Source: Nonomuraea sp. PA05
GTDB lineage: Bacteria > Actinomycetota > Actinomycetes > Streptosporangiales > Streptosporangiaceae
Length of the DNA: 50,301 bases
Assembly (NCBI RefSeq): GCF_008086045.1
Contig: NZ_VSEY01000069.1
Coordinates: 1-50,301, forward strand
Reading direction: 5' to 3'
How positions within the stretch are numbered: position 1 is the first letter of the stretch; each line of letters starts with the position of its first letter. Positions 19,838 to 27,999 of the stretch are shown here, one piece after another. Below the pieces are notes generated by a model, which saw nothing but the letters and a program-made list of their open reading frames with translations, searched no databases and was not told the DNA's origin. Both the position numbers and the translations under genes were made by a program.

Positions 19838-20563
19838 ATGAGCGCCCAGGGTGGTCCCGCCAGGACCAAGGCGGCTTCGGGTAACGGACAGCAGCCGAAC
19901 AAGCCCGCAGAGACCGAGATGTTCGACGCGGTCGAAGAAGGCCAGGACACCTCGCCCGCGCAGGGCAGGTCCATGCCTGCCAAGGATGACAACAAGCCTT
20001 CGCCGCAGCAGGGCCCGCCCGGCCCCGTCGTCGGGCCTCAGGGCGGCCCTGTCCCGCCGCAGGGGGCACAGCAGCAGTCCGAGGGCAACGAGACGGTACG
20101 CCTGCGCCCGTCGCTGGCCAGCGAGGCCCCGCCGGCCCTTGAGCTGCCCAAGAAGAAGGGGTCCGGCTCGGCCGGCAGCCGGCTGCCCCGCAAGGCCCAT
20201 CTGGTCCTGCGCCGCGTCGAGCCGTGGTCGGCCATGAAGTTCAGCTTCGTGGTCTCCCTCGTCTGCTTCGTGGTGCTGTTCGTGGCAGTCGCCGTGCTTT
20301 ACGGCGTGCTGTCCGCCCTGGGCGTCTTCGACTCGATCGTCGACCTGGTCAACCAGCTCGGCCAGGGCGAGCAGGGGCAGAGCTCCATCCCGATCGACAT
20401 CGCGTCCTGGTTCGAGCCCGTGCGGATCCTCGGATACACGGCGCTGATCGGGGCGGTGAACGTCGTACTGATCACGGCTCTTTCCACGTTGGGGGCGGTC
20501 ATCTACAACATCGCCTCCGACCTGGTCGGGGGCGTTGAGGTGACCTTCAGCGAGGCCGAGTAA
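19838..20563 (+). CDS. DUF3566 membrane protein
   Basis: A 241-residue protein with a long disordered N-terminus rich in Pro, Gln and Gly (1-120), then the DUF3566 domain: RRVEPWSAMKFSF, a membrane helix (about 136-160), an extracytoplasmic stretch and a second helix (about 199-222) ending YNIASDLVGGVEVT. This family follows gyrA in most actinobacteria (Rv0007 in M. tuberculosis); its role is not established. GGAGGAG precedes the ATG and the gap to gyrA is 3 bp, so it is the last gene of the gyrB-gyrA unit. Confidence 0.92.
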   Translation: MSAQGGPARTKAASGNGQQPNKPAETEMFDAVEEGQDTSPAQGRSMPAKDDNKPSPQQGPPGPVVGPQGGPVPPQGAQQQSEGNETVRLRPSLASEAPPALELPKKKGSGSAGSRLPRKAHLVLRRVEPWSAMKFSFVVSLVCFVVLFVAVAVLYGVLSALGVFDSIVDLVNQLGQGEQGQSSIPIDIASWFEPVRILGYTALIGAVNVVLITALSTLGAVIYNIASDLVGGVEVTFSEAE

Positions 20564-20570
20564 GCGGGGT

Positions 20571-20606
20571 GCTCGCGCCGTCCGGGTCAGTGCGGACGGC
20601 GCGAGC
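20571..20606 (+). terminator. Terminator hairpin of the gyrase operon
   Basis: GCTCGCGCCGTCC (20,571-20,583) pairs perfectly with GGACGGCGCGAGC (20,594-20,606) around a 10-base loop, starting seven bases after the DUF3566 stop. No U-tract, as is common in high-GC actinobacteria. Confidence 0.75.
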
Positions 20607-20650
20607 AGCCTGTCGGAGGCGGTAAGCTTTTCTCGTCCCGAACAAAGCGG

Positions 20651-20680
20651 TTCGCCTCGGTGAGGTGGATGCGATAACGT
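20651..20680 (+). promoter_or_regulatory. Putative tRNA-Ile promoter
   Basis: TTCGCC (20,651-20,656), 18-bp spacer, TAACGT (20,675-20,680), 13 bases before the mature tRNA start. The -10 is good and the -35 moderate. Confidence 0.4.
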
Positions 20681-20693
20681 TCGGGGTGCGAGC

Positions 20694-20767
20694 GGGGCTA
20701 TAGCTCAGACGGTTAGAGCGCTTCCCTGATAAGGAAGAGGTCCCAGGTTCAAGTCCTGGTAGCCCCA
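20694..20767 (+). tRNA. tRNA-Ile (anticodon GAT)
   Basis: A 74-base cloverleaf. Acceptor stem GGGGCTA with TAGCCCC, anticodon stem CTTCC with GGAAG, loop CTGATAA with anticodon GAT at 20,728-20,730, T arm with GGTTCAAGTCC, and discriminator A. CCA is not encoded. tRNA-Ile after gyrA is the usual actinobacterial arrangement. Confidence 0.97.
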
Positions 20768-20775
20768 CAGATTTC

Positions 20776-20810
20776 AAAGGTCATCCCCCGGAGTCCGGGG
20801 GTGGCCTTTT
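20776..20810. terminator. Bidirectional terminator after tRNA-Ile
   Basis: AAAGG..CATCCCCCGGA and TCCGGGGGTGGCCTTTT form a long GC stem with A-rich and T-rich flanks. It can serve the tRNA (rightward) and the convergent hydrolase gene (leftward). Confidence 0.85.
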
Positions 20811-20828
20811 CGGTTTTGTGCCGCCAAT

Positions 20829-21752
20829 TCACTTGTTCAAGTTGGTGCCGAAGTAGTCGGCGAGCCGGTCGATCGCCAGGTCGATGTACTCACGCTTGTC
20901 ATAAAGGTCCACATGGCTGGCGCCCTTGATCCAGTGGATCTCCGCGGGGCCGGTGGCGCGCCGGTGGGCCTCAAGGCCCATCCAGGCGGTGACGGCGCGC
21001 TCGCCGAGGATCTGCAGCATCGGGCGAGGGCCGATCAGCGGGACGGAGTGGAAGACGTCGCTGGAGGCCATCCTGTCGATGCTCTCCCAGGCGAGGAACT
21101 TCGCCGAGCGCTCGTGGTGACCACGCGGGCCGCAGTAGTACTCCCAGCCTTCGACGCCGTGCTGCCCGCCGAGCGCGCCGGCCTGTTCGGCGGTCTCGGG
21201 GAACATGGTCAGCACGCCGGGGTCCTCGCCGCGGGCGGCCTTCGTGCGAGCCTGGGCGGCGGCGTCCAGCAAGGTCTGGAAGACGGCCGGGTCCTGGGTG
21301 CCGTCGGCGCCGTAGCGGAACTGGCGGGCGGGCTCGGCGGTGCACACCGTCGCCACCGCCCTGACGCGGTGGTCGCCGCCGGTGGCGGCGAGCGAGTAGC
21401 CGCCGGAGGCGCACACGCCCAGCAGGCCGATCCGGTCGGCGTCGGCCTCCGGCCGGGTGGTGAGGTAGGAGACGGCGGCCTTGAAGTCCTCCACCCGCTG
21501 AGCGGGGTCCTCCAGCCCGCGCGGCAGACCGCCGGACTCGCCCTGGTAGGCGGCGTCGAAGGCCAGGGTGACGAACCCGCGCTCGGCCATCAGTCGCGCG
21601 TAGGTGCCGGACGTCTGCTCCTTCACCCCGGTGCCGGGATGGCCGACCACCAGCGCGGGCAGCGGGCCGTCGGCGGCGGGGGCGTCGGGGACGTAGAGGT
21701 GGGCGGCGATCTCGATCCCGGCGCTGTGGAAGGTGACGCTGGTTCTGGCCAT
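20829..21752 (-). CDS. Alpha/beta hydrolase (dienelactone-hydrolase-like)
   Basis: A 307-residue soluble alpha/beta hydrolase with no signal peptide. The oxyanion strand reads VVGHPGTGVKEQ (about 36-46), then FDAAYQGESGG. The nucleophile elbow is GVCASGGYS (112-120), with Ser116 the likely nucleophile and Cys114 two residues before it, an unusual variant of GxSxG. The late GASHVDLYD supplies the candidate histidine. The ATG at 21,752 is chosen because GGAGAG lies upstream; the frame extends further without similarity. Divergent from the DUF2255 gene. Substrate unknown. Confidence 0.85.
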   Translation of the reverse strand: MARTSVTFHSAGIEIAAHLYVPDAPAADGPLPALVVGHPGTGVKEQTSGTYARLMAERGFVTLAFDAAYQGESGGLPRGLEDPAQRVEDFKAAVSYLTTRPEADADRIGLLGVCASGGYSLAATGGDHRVRAVATVCTAEPARQFRYGADGTQDPAVFQTLLDAAAQARTKAARGEDPGVLTMFPETAEQAGALGGQHGVEGWEYYCGPRGHHERSAKFLAWESIDRMASSDVFHSVPLIGPRPMLQILGERAVTAWMGLEAHRRATGPAEIHWIKGASHVDLYDKREYIDLAIDRLADYFGTNLNK

Positions 21753-21922
21753 GAGGGGACTCTCCTTGGTCGATCGAACTACGGGTTGTGCCACACCGCG
21801 TCTGCGGCGGTTCCACCATCGGCCGTGCCCGCGCCGGGGCAAAGAGGCGGGTTTCTGCCTGGGAAAGAACCTGCCCCCTCAGATCTGTGCCGGGTACGTG
21901 GCCGCGGCTTCAGACTGGAGCC

Positions 21923-22303
21923 ATGCTGGATGATCGAAGCGCCTGGACGTCCGAAGACCTCGCTCTGCTCGCCGGAGCCTACTCACTCGTCCTGACCGCT
22001 GGGGACGGCGGCGGGCCCGGGGTGGAGATCGGTATGGCGGTCGTCGGCGGCGAGGTGTACGTGCGCGCCTACCGCGGCCCCCGATCCCGCTGGTACCGGG
22101 CGGCGGAGCAGCACGGTCACGGCCGGATCGAGGTGGGCGGCATCGACCGCGAGGTTCTGCTCACGACCGGTGGGCCGGCGACGCCTGCCGGGCTCGACGC
22201 CGCCTTTCGCGACAAGTACGGGGAGGCGGCCGAAGCCCTCGTGGCCAGCCCGGAGGCTCGTGCGGCGACGGTCAGGATCGACCCGGCGCCGGTGGGGCTG
22301 TGA
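21923..22303 (+). CDS. DUF2255 family protein
   Basis: A 126-residue protein resembling the DUF2255/nitroreductase-associated beta-barrel family. VYVRAYRGPRSRWYRAAEQHGHGRIEVGG is the recognisable stretch, followed by a C-terminal helix with FRDKYGEAAEAL. No catalytic function is known. The ATG at 21,923 gives the family's usual N-terminus (WTSEDLALL); GGAG two bases upstream is too close to be a good ribosome site. Transcribed rightward ahead of the TsaA-like gene, with 119 bp between them. Confidence 0.75.
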   Translation: MLDDRSAWTSEDLALLAGAYSLVLTAGDGGGPGVEIGMAVVGGEVYVRAYRGPRSRWYRAAEQHGHGRIEVGGIDREVLLTTGGPATPAGLDAAFRDKYGEAAEALVASPEARAATVRIDPAPVGL

Positions 22304-22422
22304 CGGCTCTTCGCCGGCTGTCCCACGGGTGCACCTCCTGGAACTTCAGTCGTCCGACTGATCCCGTGCGACCGATCGGGCCGTACCGTCATGATCAGCC
22401 GAGTGCACATGGAGGAAACACC

Positions 22423-22887
22423 GTGCAGATCATCACCTTGCAGCCCGTGGGAAGCGTCGTCGGTGGCCGGGCCGAGGCGATCGACGACGACTGGGACGCC
22501 GAGCAGGCCGTGATCCGCATCGACGGGACACGTTTCGGGCCGGACACGCTCGCCGGGCTGGACGACTTCTCTCATCTGGAGGTGGTGTTCCAGTTCCATC
22601 TCGTGGATCCGTCCAAGGTCACCACCTCGGCCCGTCACCCGCGCGACAACCCCGAGTGGCCGAAGGTGGGCATCTTCGCTCAGCGCGGTAAGAACCGCCC
22701 GAATCTGCTGGGTGTCTCCCGCTGCCGGCTGGTCGCCGTCGAGGGGCTCGACATCCATGTGCGCGGTCTGGACGCCATCGACGGCAGCCCCGTGCTGGAC
22801 GTCAAGCCGTACATGGCCGAGTTCGGGCCGCAGGGTGAGACGGTGCAGCCGGAGTGGGCGACCGAGCTGATGCGTGCCTACTACTGA
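22423..22887 (+). CDS. TsaA/TrmO-like SAM-dependent methyltransferase
   Basis: A 154-residue protein of the TsaA/YaeB family. Members studied elsewhere (TrmO) N6-methylate t6A37 of tRNA with S-adenosylmethionine. Seen here: the beta-barrel start IITLQPVGSV, DFSHLEVVFQFH, HPRDNPEWPKVGIFAQRG and RPNLLGVSRC, and LDVKPYMAEF. GTG 22,423 has GGAGG seven bases upstream. It has only the TsaA core and lacks the C-terminal extension of E. coli TrmO, so tRNA substrate specificity is not certain. Confidence 0.85.
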   Translation: MQIITLQPVGSVVGGRAEAIDDDWDAEQAVIRIDGTRFGPDTLAGLDDFSHLEVVFQFHLVDPSKVTTSARHPRDNPEWPKVGIFAQRGKNRPNLLGVSRCRLVAVEGLDIHVRGLDAIDGSPVLDVKPYMAEFGPQGETVQPEWATELMRAYY

Positions 22888-22953
22888 GACGTTCGGAGAG
22901 GACGTCGTCGCCCGCCCGCGCGGACGCGAGGCGGGCGGCGGCTCCTCCCCTGC

Positions 22954-23589
22954 TTACAGGCCCATGGCGCGGGCCGCGGCCCAGGCTCGTGGGAGGCCGC
23001 AGACGGCGACGCCGCGCAGCAGGTCGCGGAGGGTGTCGTCGGTGGCGCCGGCGGCGCGGGCGACCTCCGCGTGGAGGCGCAGGGAGTCGTCCAGAGTCTG
23101 GTAGAACACGTCCACGACCAGGCAGGCGAGCGCCCGCTCGCGGACGGTGAGGTGGGGGCGGGCCCAGCGCTGGGCCAGCTGGTCCTCGGTGAAGACCGCC
23201 AGGCCGGGGTCCGTCTTCTCCAGGTCGCGTACGGCGCGCGCCAGCGCTCCGGTGAGCAGGGTGAGCTCGACCGGGTTGTCGTCGCGAGCCGGCGGGAGCC
23301 CGAGGTCGGTCAGGCGCTGGAAGGCGCCGACGAGGGCGGGGTAGCCGACGTACGGGGCCAGGTGGCGGTAGAGCTCGCGGATGGATTCCGGGTCCACCCC
23401 GTGCTCCAGGGCCGACTGGACGTGCGTGGCCGGGTGCGGGTGGCACAGGTCGGCGGTCAGGCCGATGAAGGCCTTCTCGCGGGTGGTGAGGTGGGGCAGG
23501 GCCCAGAGGTGGTGGCCCGCGCCGATGGCGAGCCGGGCGAAGACGGGGTCGAGCGCGGTGAGGGCGTCGGCGCCGGTGGGCCAGGTCAT
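22954..23589 (-). CDS. Tandem carboxymuconolactone-decarboxylase-like (CMD/AhpD fold) protein
   Basis: A 211-residue all-helical protein with two CMD-like units. The first (about 30-100) reads LTTREKAFIGLTADLCHPHPATH and YVGYPALVGAF. The second (about 145-205) reads LTVRERALACLVVDVF and VCGLPRAWAAA. Neither has the CxxC of redox-active AhpD, so peroxidase-type chemistry is unlikely. The ATG overlaps the HXXEE stop by four bases (ATGA), so translation is probably coupled. It is the last gene of the leftward 27,916-22,954 set. Function unknown. Confidence 0.8.
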   Translation of the reverse strand: MTWPTGADALTALDPVFARLAIGAGHHLWALPHLTTREKAFIGLTADLCHPHPATHVQSALEHGVDPESIRELYRHLAPYVGYPALVGAFQRLTDLGLPPARDDNPVELTLLTGALARAVRDLEKTDPGLAVFTEDQLAQRWARPHLTVRERALACLVVDVFYQTLDDSLRLHAEVARAAGATDDTLRDLLRGVAVCGLPRAWAAARAMGL

Positions 23590-24239
23590 CGGGCGCTCCG
23601 TTCCTGGCCGGCCGAGAGGGGCGCCGCCGGTAGTGGCTGTTGCTCCGCGGCCTTGAGGTGGCGGTTCTCCTGGACGAGGAAGTAGATCAGCAGGCCGCTC
23701 ATGATGAGGTGGCCGCCGGCGGTGTAGAGGCCGGGGAAGTAGCCGCCCTTGATGATCGGGAAGACGAAGTGGGCGATGCCGTTGAGCAGGCCGGCGCCCA
23801 GGGCGTACCACCACAGGAAGAAGTTGGACACCCGGATCCGGTAGAGCGCGCCCGCGCCGGCGAAGAAGTAGAGCGAGCCGAAACCGAAGACGAAGACCAG
23901 CAGGAACTCGTTCATCGGCCAGTCGCGGGGAGAGTCGAACAGCTCGACGATCTCGTGCGGGAAGCCGCCGGTGTACTCCTCGGCCATGTGCACGAGCTGG
24001 AAGCCGACCGCGCACAGGTAGACGGCGATCACCTTGCGGGACTTCACCGGGCGGGCGTAGCTGAAGGTCATCCACCCGCTCCAGGCCAGGACGCTGGCCA
24101 CGACGAGGACGAGGGCGCCCTGGAGGGGCAGCGTGAGCAGGGCCCAGGCGCAGAAGGCGACGGCGAGGACCGCCATGATGGTCGCTGAGTAGGGCTCAGG
24201 TCGCTTGGTCATGGCTGGAACCGTAGAAAGATCGCCCAT
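23586..24239 (-). CDS. HXXEE-domain membrane protein
   Basis: A 217-residue integral membrane protein with about six hydrophobic segments. The domain's name motif is present as HMAEE (His84, Glu87, Glu88), followed by NEF, IAHFVFPI and GGYFPGLYTAGGHL, which match the other polar in-membrane positions of the family. These conserved His/Glu residues suggest metal binding or catalysis in the membrane, but no function is established. ATG 24,239 has GGAGG nine bases upstream. It sits 49 bp after the LuxR-type gene and overlaps the CMD gene. Confidence 0.82.
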   Translation of the reverse strand: MGDLSTVPAMTKRPEPYSATIMAVLAVAFCAWALLTLPLQGALVLVVASVLAWSGWMTFSYARPVKSRKVIAVYLCAVGFQLVHMAEEYTGGFPHEIVELFDSPRDWPMNEFLLVFVFGFGSLYFFAGAGALYRIRVSNFFLWWYALGAGLLNGIAHFVFPIIKGGYFPGLYTAGGHLIMSGLLIYFLVQENRHLKAAEQQPLPAAPLSAGQERSAR

Positions 24240-24288
24240 GCGGCCGCCTCCGTCACGCGACTGAAGCCCCGACCGAAGCCGGGGCCGG

Positions 24289-26997
24289 TCAGTCGCCGAG
24301 CGGTAGCCGCGCCAGCTCGGCCCGTGCCGTGACGCCGAGCTTCGGGAACGCCTTGTACAGGTGTGAGGCCACCGTGCGCGGGCTCAGGAACAGCTGGGCG
24401 CCGATCTCGCGGTTGGACGCGCCGGTGACGGCCAGCCGTACCACCTGAAGCTCCTGCGGCGTCAGGACGGCAAGCGGATCCTCCGCGCGGGCGGACTCCG
24501 GCAGGGAGTAGCCGGCGGCGCGCAGCTCGGCGGCCGCGCGGGCGGACCAGGGGGCCGCGCCGAGCCGGTCGAAGGCCTCCATGGCGGCCTGGAGCTGCGT
24601 ACGCGCCTCGGTGCGGCGCCGGTTGCGGCGCAGCCACTCGCCGTGGACCAGGCGGGTGCGTGCCTCGTCGAAGGGGTGCCTGTCCTCGGCGTGCAGGGCC
24701 AGCGCCCGCTCGTACAGCGCTCCGGCCTCGCTGTCGGGCGCCAGCATGGCACGGATCCGGTGCAGGACGGCGTTCGAGCCGGCGCGGCCCGTGGCCTCGA
24801 CCCACTCCGTGAAGCGCGGCAGCCGGTCGCGCACCCGTCGCGGGTCGCCCGTCCGGATGGCGGCCTCGGCATAGTCCGGCCAGGAGTAGCGCCACAGGAA
24901 CGCGTGCCTGGTGGGGCCGGTCATCGCCCGCTCCAGCCGTTCGAGCACGGCCTCGTAGCGGCCCAGGCTGAAGTCGAGCATCCCGCGCGCGCACTCGGCC
25001 CAGCAGGCCGCCGGCATCCAGCGGCGGTCTTCGACGTCGCGGATCGCCTGCTCCGCCATCGCCGCGCACTCCTCCTCCGCTCCGGCGACCGCCGCCAGCC
25101 ACGCGCGTACCCCCGCCAGATAGCCACGCCACATCGGCTGGCCGACGTCGGCGGCCAGGCTCAGCCCCGCCGTCGCCGTGGCCCGCGCGGACGGGTGCAG
25201 GCCGCTGAGCGCCTGGACGACGGCGAGGAGCGTCATGGCCTGCGGCATGCGCCCCAGCCGCCCCACCGCCCGGCACTCCTCGACGAGCGCTGTGGCGTCG
25301 TCGAGCATGCCGTCGTTGTCGGCGCGGCCCATGCCCTGGAAGGTGACGAGGAAACGCAGCTCGGGCGGCAGGGCGCCGGTCTGGTCCGGCGTCAGGTAGA
25401 CGAGCCTGGTCGCTTCGTCGCCCTCCAGGATCAGGCTGAAGGCCAGGTTGATCGTACGCACCACGGCGGGCAGCCCGTCGCCGTCCGGGCAGAGCTCCAC
25501 GGTGCGGCGGGCCAGTGCAAGCTGGTCGGGATGGGCGGCGCCGGCCCAGGCGTAGTAGCCCGCCATGCCGAGCAGCGACAACCTCGTGGGCAGGTCGTCG
25601 GTCGCCTCGATCCCTTCGTGCAGCAGCCGTACGGCCTGCAGCGGCCGGCCCGCCTCCACCTCCAGCTTCGCCCGCACGCAGATCAGCTCGGCCAGGGCGG
25701 GGCCCTTCAGCGCCATCGCCTCGGCCCTGTGCCGTGCCCGGTCCACCAGCTCGGCCGCGCGCTGCCACAGGCCCGCCTCGGCGGCGGCGTCGGCGGCGGC
25801 GGTCCACCGGCGAACGGCCTGGCCGGGGTCGGCGGACAGCTCGGCCGCGCGAGCGTAGGCCGCCGACACCGCCGCCTGCCCGCCGCGCTGCCGCGCCCGC
25901 AGCGCCAGGCACTCCAACTGCCCGGCCACCCGCTCGTCGGCCTGAAGGGTGACGGCGGCCAGGTGCCAGGCGCGCCGGTCGTCCTCCGTCGCCTCGGACA
26001 GTGCTCGGTGCGCGGCCATCCGGGCGGCGATGTCGCAGGCCAGCAGCACCGCGGTACGCACCAGCGGGTGGTGGAAGGCGACGCCGTCCAGGCCTACCCG
26101 GACCAGGCCCGCTCGCTCGGCCGGGGCGAAGTCGGCCAGCGAGGCGCCCAGCTCGCCGGCCGCGCTCGCGATGACGTCCAGCTCGTCGTGGTGGTCGAGG
26201 GCGGCCACGAGGAGGCACGAGCGGGTGGCGGGGGGCAGCGCCGAGATGCGGTCACGGAAGCCGGTGAGGACGCGGTCGGTCGCGGGGCGGGTCGTGCCGA
26301 CGGTGAACGACAGGGGGGTGAGGGCGCCCTTGCGCTGCTCGGGGGTGAGCATCCGGGGCAGCTCGATCAGTGCGAGCGGGTTGCCGCCTGCCTCCGCCAC
26401 GAGCCGGTCGCGGACGGCGGGCGGCAGGTCGGCCGCCTGATCGTCGAGGAGGCGGCGGGCCGATTCTGCGTCGAGCTCGCCCAGTCGCAGCTCGGGCAGC
26501 CCTCGTGAGGGGAACTCGGCCTCCCTGGCGGCGAACAGGATGACGACGGGCTCGGCGTGCAGGCGGCGTGCCGCGAACAGCAGCGCGTCGGCCGACTCGC
26601 CGTCCAGCCACTGGGCGTCGTCCACCAGGCACACCACCGGGCCGGACGCCGACAGCTCCACCAGCAGGCTGAGCGTCGCGAGCCCGACGAGGAAGCGGTC
26701 TCCCCCGGTGGCGCCGCCCAGGCCGAGCGCCCCGCGCAACGCCTCCGCCTGCTGCGGGGGCAACGCCTCCGCCTGTTCGAGCACCGGGCGCAGCAGCAGG
26801 TGCAGGGCGGCGAACGGCAGGTCGGACTCGGACTCGACGCCGGTCACGCGCAGCACCCGGGCGCTCGCCCGCACCTCCGAGAACTCCAGGAGGGCCGACT
26901 TGCCGATGCCCGCCTCTCCCCGCACGATCAACGCGCCCGACTGGCCCTTCAGCAGCTCATCGATGACGGACAGCTCCGCCTGACGCCCGTACAGCAT
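24289..26997 (-). CDS. LuxR-type transcriptional regulator with N-terminal AAA ATPase (LAL family)
   Basis: A 902-residue LAL (large ATP-binding LuxR) regulator. An N-terminal STAND-type ATPase has Walker A GEAGIGKS (about 27-34) and Walker B VVCLVDDAQWLD. A long helical, TPR-like middle follows, then a C-terminal LuxR HTH (LTPQELQVVRLAVTGASNRE, then SPRTVASHLYKAFPKLGV). LAL proteins usually activate nearby catabolic or secondary-metabolite genes in response to a ligand. It lies 28 bp after the hydrolase and 49 bp before the HXXEE gene, so it is probably part of the same transcript. Ligand unknown. Confidence 0.92.
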   Translation of the reverse strand: MLYGRQAELSVIDELLKGQSGALIVRGEAGIGKSALLEFSEVRASARVLRVTGVESESDLPFAALHLLLRPVLEQAEALPPQQAEALRGALGLGGATGGDRFLVGLATLSLLVELSASGPVVCLVDDAQWLDGESADALLFAARRLHAEPVVILFAAREAEFPSRGLPELRLGELDAESARRLLDDQAADLPPAVRDRLVAEAGGNPLALIELPRMLTPEQRKGALTPLSFTVGTTRPATDRVLTGFRDRISALPPATRSCLLVAALDHHDELDVIASAAGELGASLADFAPAERAGLVRVGLDGVAFHHPLVRTAVLLACDIAARMAAHRALSEATEDDRRAWHLAAVTLQADERVAGQLECLALRARQRGGQAAVSAAYARAAELSADPGQAVRRWTAAADAAAEAGLWQRAAELVDRARHRAEAMALKGPALAELICVRAKLEVEAGRPLQAVRLLHEGIEATDDLPTRLSLLGMAGYYAWAGAAHPDQLALARRTVELCPDGDGLPAVVRTINLAFSLILEGDEATRLVYLTPDQTGALPPELRFLVTFQGMGRADNDGMLDDATALVEECRAVGRLGRMPQAMTLLAVVQALSGLHPSARATATAGLSLAADVGQPMWRGYLAGVRAWLAAVAGAEEECAAMAEQAIRDVEDRRWMPAACWAECARGMLDFSLGRYEAVLERLERAMTGPTRHAFLWRYSWPDYAEAAIRTGDPRRVRDRLPRFTEWVEATGRAGSNAVLHRIRAMLAPDSEAGALYERALALHAEDRHPFDEARTRLVHGEWLRRNRRRTEARTQLQAAMEAFDRLGAAPWSARAAAELRAAGYSLPESARAEDPLAVLTPQELQVVRLAVTGASNREIGAQLFLSPRTVASHLYKAFPKLGVTARAELARLPLGD

Positions 26998-27025
26998 GGC
27001 ACTCCAGCAAGTGATCGAGATCTTG

Positions 27026-27916
27026 TCAACGCAGCACCCGGCGGAAGAACGCGATCTGGTCGGCGACGACGTGTTCGCGCAGGTCGGGGTCAGTGTAGAA
27101 GCTGAAGTGGGTGCCGGGGTAGACGCGCAGCTCGCCTCGGGGCGCCCGGTCGGCGAGCTCCTGAGTCTGCTCCAGCGGGGTCTCCCGGTCCGCCTCGGCG
27201 GCGCAGACGAGCAGCGGGCAGGTGAGGCGCGCGGCGGCCTCTGCGGGGCGGTAGCGCATCATGTCCAGCATCGCGCGCGGCGCGACGCTGTTGCGCCAGA
27301 GGGTCGCGGCGTCGCCGCCGGTCAGGGTGCTGATGTGCTGTTCTGCCTCGTCCGTGGCGGTCACGGCCAGCTCGCCCGGGTGCCCCACCATGGGGATGTA
27401 GTACGGGCTCAGCCCGAGCCTGCCGCGCACCGCGTCCCAGACGATGGCGGCCAGCAGTTGTGCGGTGCGGACGGCACTGCGGCCCTCCACCCGTTTCGGG
27501 AACCCGTTGAACGGGATTTGCGCCGACACCGCCGCGACCCCCGGGTCGCCGGCGGCCACGACGACGACGTGGGCGCCGCCGAGCGAGTTGCCCCACAGCA
27601 GGACGCGGCCGGGATCGACGCGTTCGTGCGCGCGGACGAAGGCGACGGCGGCCCGGAGGTCCTCACGCTGGCCGGCGAGGTCGGGTAACTGCCGTGGCTC
27701 GCCGTCGCTCTCGCCGAAGCTCCGGTAGTCGAACACCAGCGCGCCGATCCCCTCGGCGGCGAACCGCTCCGCGTAGGGGACCAGCCGGTCCATCGTCCCG
27801 CTGAAGCCGTGGGCCAGCACCACGCAGGGCACCCGACCGGATCCGGCGGGCAGGTGGAGCCGCCCGGCGACGCGCACTCCGGCGACGTCGAACGACACCT
27901 TGATCTGCTCGGACAT
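27026..27916 (-). CDS. Alpha/beta hydrolase, serine-dependent
   Basis: A 296-residue cytoplasmic alpha/beta hydrolase. VLAHGFSGTMDRLVPYAERF forms the oxyanion region, GNSLGG carries Ser111, AAEADRETP provides the likely acid, and GTHFSFY the likely histidine. It resembles the family of 2-6 phosphate-independent acyl or peptide hydrolases annotated with COG1073/1506; substrate cannot be read. First gene of the leftward set, divergent from the TetR regulator at 28,000 with 83 bp between start codons. Confidence 0.88.
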   Translation of the reverse strand: MSEQIKVSFDVAGVRVAGRLHLPAGSGRVPCVVLAHGFSGTMDRLVPYAERFAAEGIGALVFDYRSFGESDGEPRQLPDLAGQREDLRAAVAFVRAHERVDPGRVLLWGNSLGGAHVVVVAAGDPGVAAVSAQIPFNGFPKRVEGRSAVRTAQLLAAIVWDAVRGRLGLSPYYIPMVGHPGELAVTATDEAEQHISTLTGGDAATLWRNSVAPRAMLDMMRYRPAEAAARLTCPLLVCAAEADRETPLEQTQELADRAPRGELRVYPGTHFSFYTDPDLREHVVADQIAFFRRVLR

Positions 27917-27944
27917 ACGGATCCCCCAACGGCGCCGTAGACTG

Positions 27945-27990
27945 ACTGACTGCCGGTAAGCACTCTAGCCTCAGAACTGACCGCAGGTAA
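27945..27990. promoter_or_regulatory. Paired 15-bp direct repeats, putative operator of the TetR-HTH regulator
   Basis: ACTGACTGCCGGTAA (27,945-27,959) and ACTGACCGCAGGTAA (27,976-27,990) differ at two positions and lie 31 bp apart, three helical turns, between the divergent hydrolase and TetR genes. TAGCCT (27,966-27,971) between them is a -10 candidate for the TetR gene. Confidence 0.6.
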
Positions 27991-27999
27991 AGGAGATCG

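Noticed and set aside
22954..24075. A single 373-residue protein spanning the CMD and HXXEE genes
   Set aside because: The first half is an out-of-frame reading of the HXXEE gene; the CMD gene has its own ATG overlapping the HXXEE stop.
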